Below the pieces are notes generated by a model. That model saw only the letters and a program-made list of their open reading frames with translations. It did not search any database and had not been told where the DNA came from. Positions 63,550-64,000 of a DNA stretch of 64,000 bases are shown here, piece by piece. Position numbers and translations under genes: made by a program. Every line of letters starts with the position of its first letter. The stretch's first letter is position 1. This stretch comes from Membranihabitans marinus (GTDB lineage: Bacteria; Bacteroidota; Bacteroidia; Chitinophagales; Saprospiraceae). The stretch spans positions 62,001 through 126,000 of the forward strand of contig NZ_JAHVHU010000011.1 of NCBI RefSeq assembly GCF_019802045.1, given 5' to 3'.

Positions 63550-64000
63550 TTATATATTATGTTCAGGCGAAGGAATATTGGACACTTTCATGCGATATCC
63601 CACAGAAGAACGCGTGTTCACCTCTTCCAGGGCATAATAGGTCAAAGGACTCTCAAGCAATTCATTCACTTCTGCATCTTTATTATTCATATCTCCAAAT
63701 ACAATTGCTCCGGTTGGACAGGCCGTTTGACAGGCGGTCTTGACTTCTCCGTCTTGGAGCGCCCGACCTTCTACTTTGGCCTTCAACTTGCCCTCCTGAA
63801 TGCGCTGCACACACATGCTGCATTTTTCCATGACACCTCGGGAACGAACGGTCACATCGGGATTCAGAACCATCCGAACTAAATCATCCGTATAGAAATT
63901 CTCATCGCCGTAGGGCGTGGGTTCGTTGGCCGGGAACGTATCCGCTGTCGTATAATCCAACCAGTTGAATCGGCGCACTTTGTATGGACAGTTGTTCGCA
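63550..64000 (-). CDS. actB: Alternative complex III Fe-S subunit ActB, C-terminal part
   Basis: The frame enters from the right edge, so only the last 150 residues are seen. They contain iron-sulfur ligands of the ferredoxin-like domain: NNCPYKVRRFNWL at the edge, GVMEKCSMCVQRIQEGK and ACQTACPTGAIVFGD. This domain carries electrons in the periplasmic arm of alternative complex III. The molybdopterin-like domain that precedes it in ActB lies outside the window, as does actA. A GTG at 63978 is internal and not a start. Confidence 0.95.
   Translation of the reverse strand, partial: ANNCPYKVRRFNWLDYTTADTFPANEPTPYGDENFYTDDLVRMVLNPDVTVRSRGVMEKCSMCVQRIQEGKLKAKVEGRALQDGEVKTACQTACPTGAIVFGDMNNKDAEVNELLESPLTYYALEEVNTRSSVGYRMKVSNIPSPEHNI

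Overview
The window looks like a chromosomal piece of a Bacteroidota bacterium, probably of the Saprospirales/Lewinella type. This is inferred from two secreted proteins with type IX secretion C-terminal sorting domains, a complete alternative complex III (Act) plus caa3-type oxidase cluster in the usual Bacteroidota order, start sites that mostly lack Shine-Dalgarno sequences, and palindromic repeats of a kind common in that phylum. No rRNA is present; one tRNA-Arg was found.

Region 1 (1-13.2 kb) is a type I-B CRISPR-Cas locus: the tail of a WYL-like regulator, then cas6-cas5-cas3-cas8-cas7, a REP-associated tyrosine transposase (RAYT) with REP palindromes, cas4-cas1-cas2, a leader, and an array of 55 complete repeats plus one truncated repeat. 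Seven spacers occur twice in the same order, which records a segmental duplication followed by uneven loss. The last repeat is cut off exactly at a REP palindrome of the same family that flanks, and lies inside, the RAYT gene in the cas operon.

Region 2 (13.2-18.1 kb) has a block of 106-bp tandem hairpin repeats, then a DUF1800-DUF1501-T9SS secreted protein operon.

Region 3 (18.2-48.2 kb) reads as a low-energy or low-oxygen survival block: a response regulator fused to a CRP/FNR-type DNA-binding module, a PAS histidine kinase, two tandem-domain universal stress proteins, a nine-gene N-type ATPase operon (atpDCQRBEFAG), FtsH, glucokinase, a PfkB-type sugar kinase, a flavoprotein dehydrogenase with an AhpD-like partner, an Mla lipid transporter, phosphotransacetylase and acetate kinase, and two paralogous small proteins of unknown function. 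A large T9SS-sorted protein with near-identical 24-residue repeats sits in the middle.

Region 4 (48.2-51.6 kb) is gene-poor at first, with several palindromic elements, a minisatellite and tRNA-Arg(TCT), followed by ung, a DUF423 membrane protein and a small predicted outer-membrane protein.

Region 5 (51.6-64 kb, all minus strand) is the respiratory cluster actB(partial)-C-D-E-F-coxB-coxA-ctaB-coxC-coxC2-coxD-unknown-DUF420-small membrane protein. It passes electrons from quinol through alternative complex III and cytochrome c to oxygen. Its subunit II carries an OmpA-like peptidoglycan-binding domain at the C-terminus, an unusual fusion.
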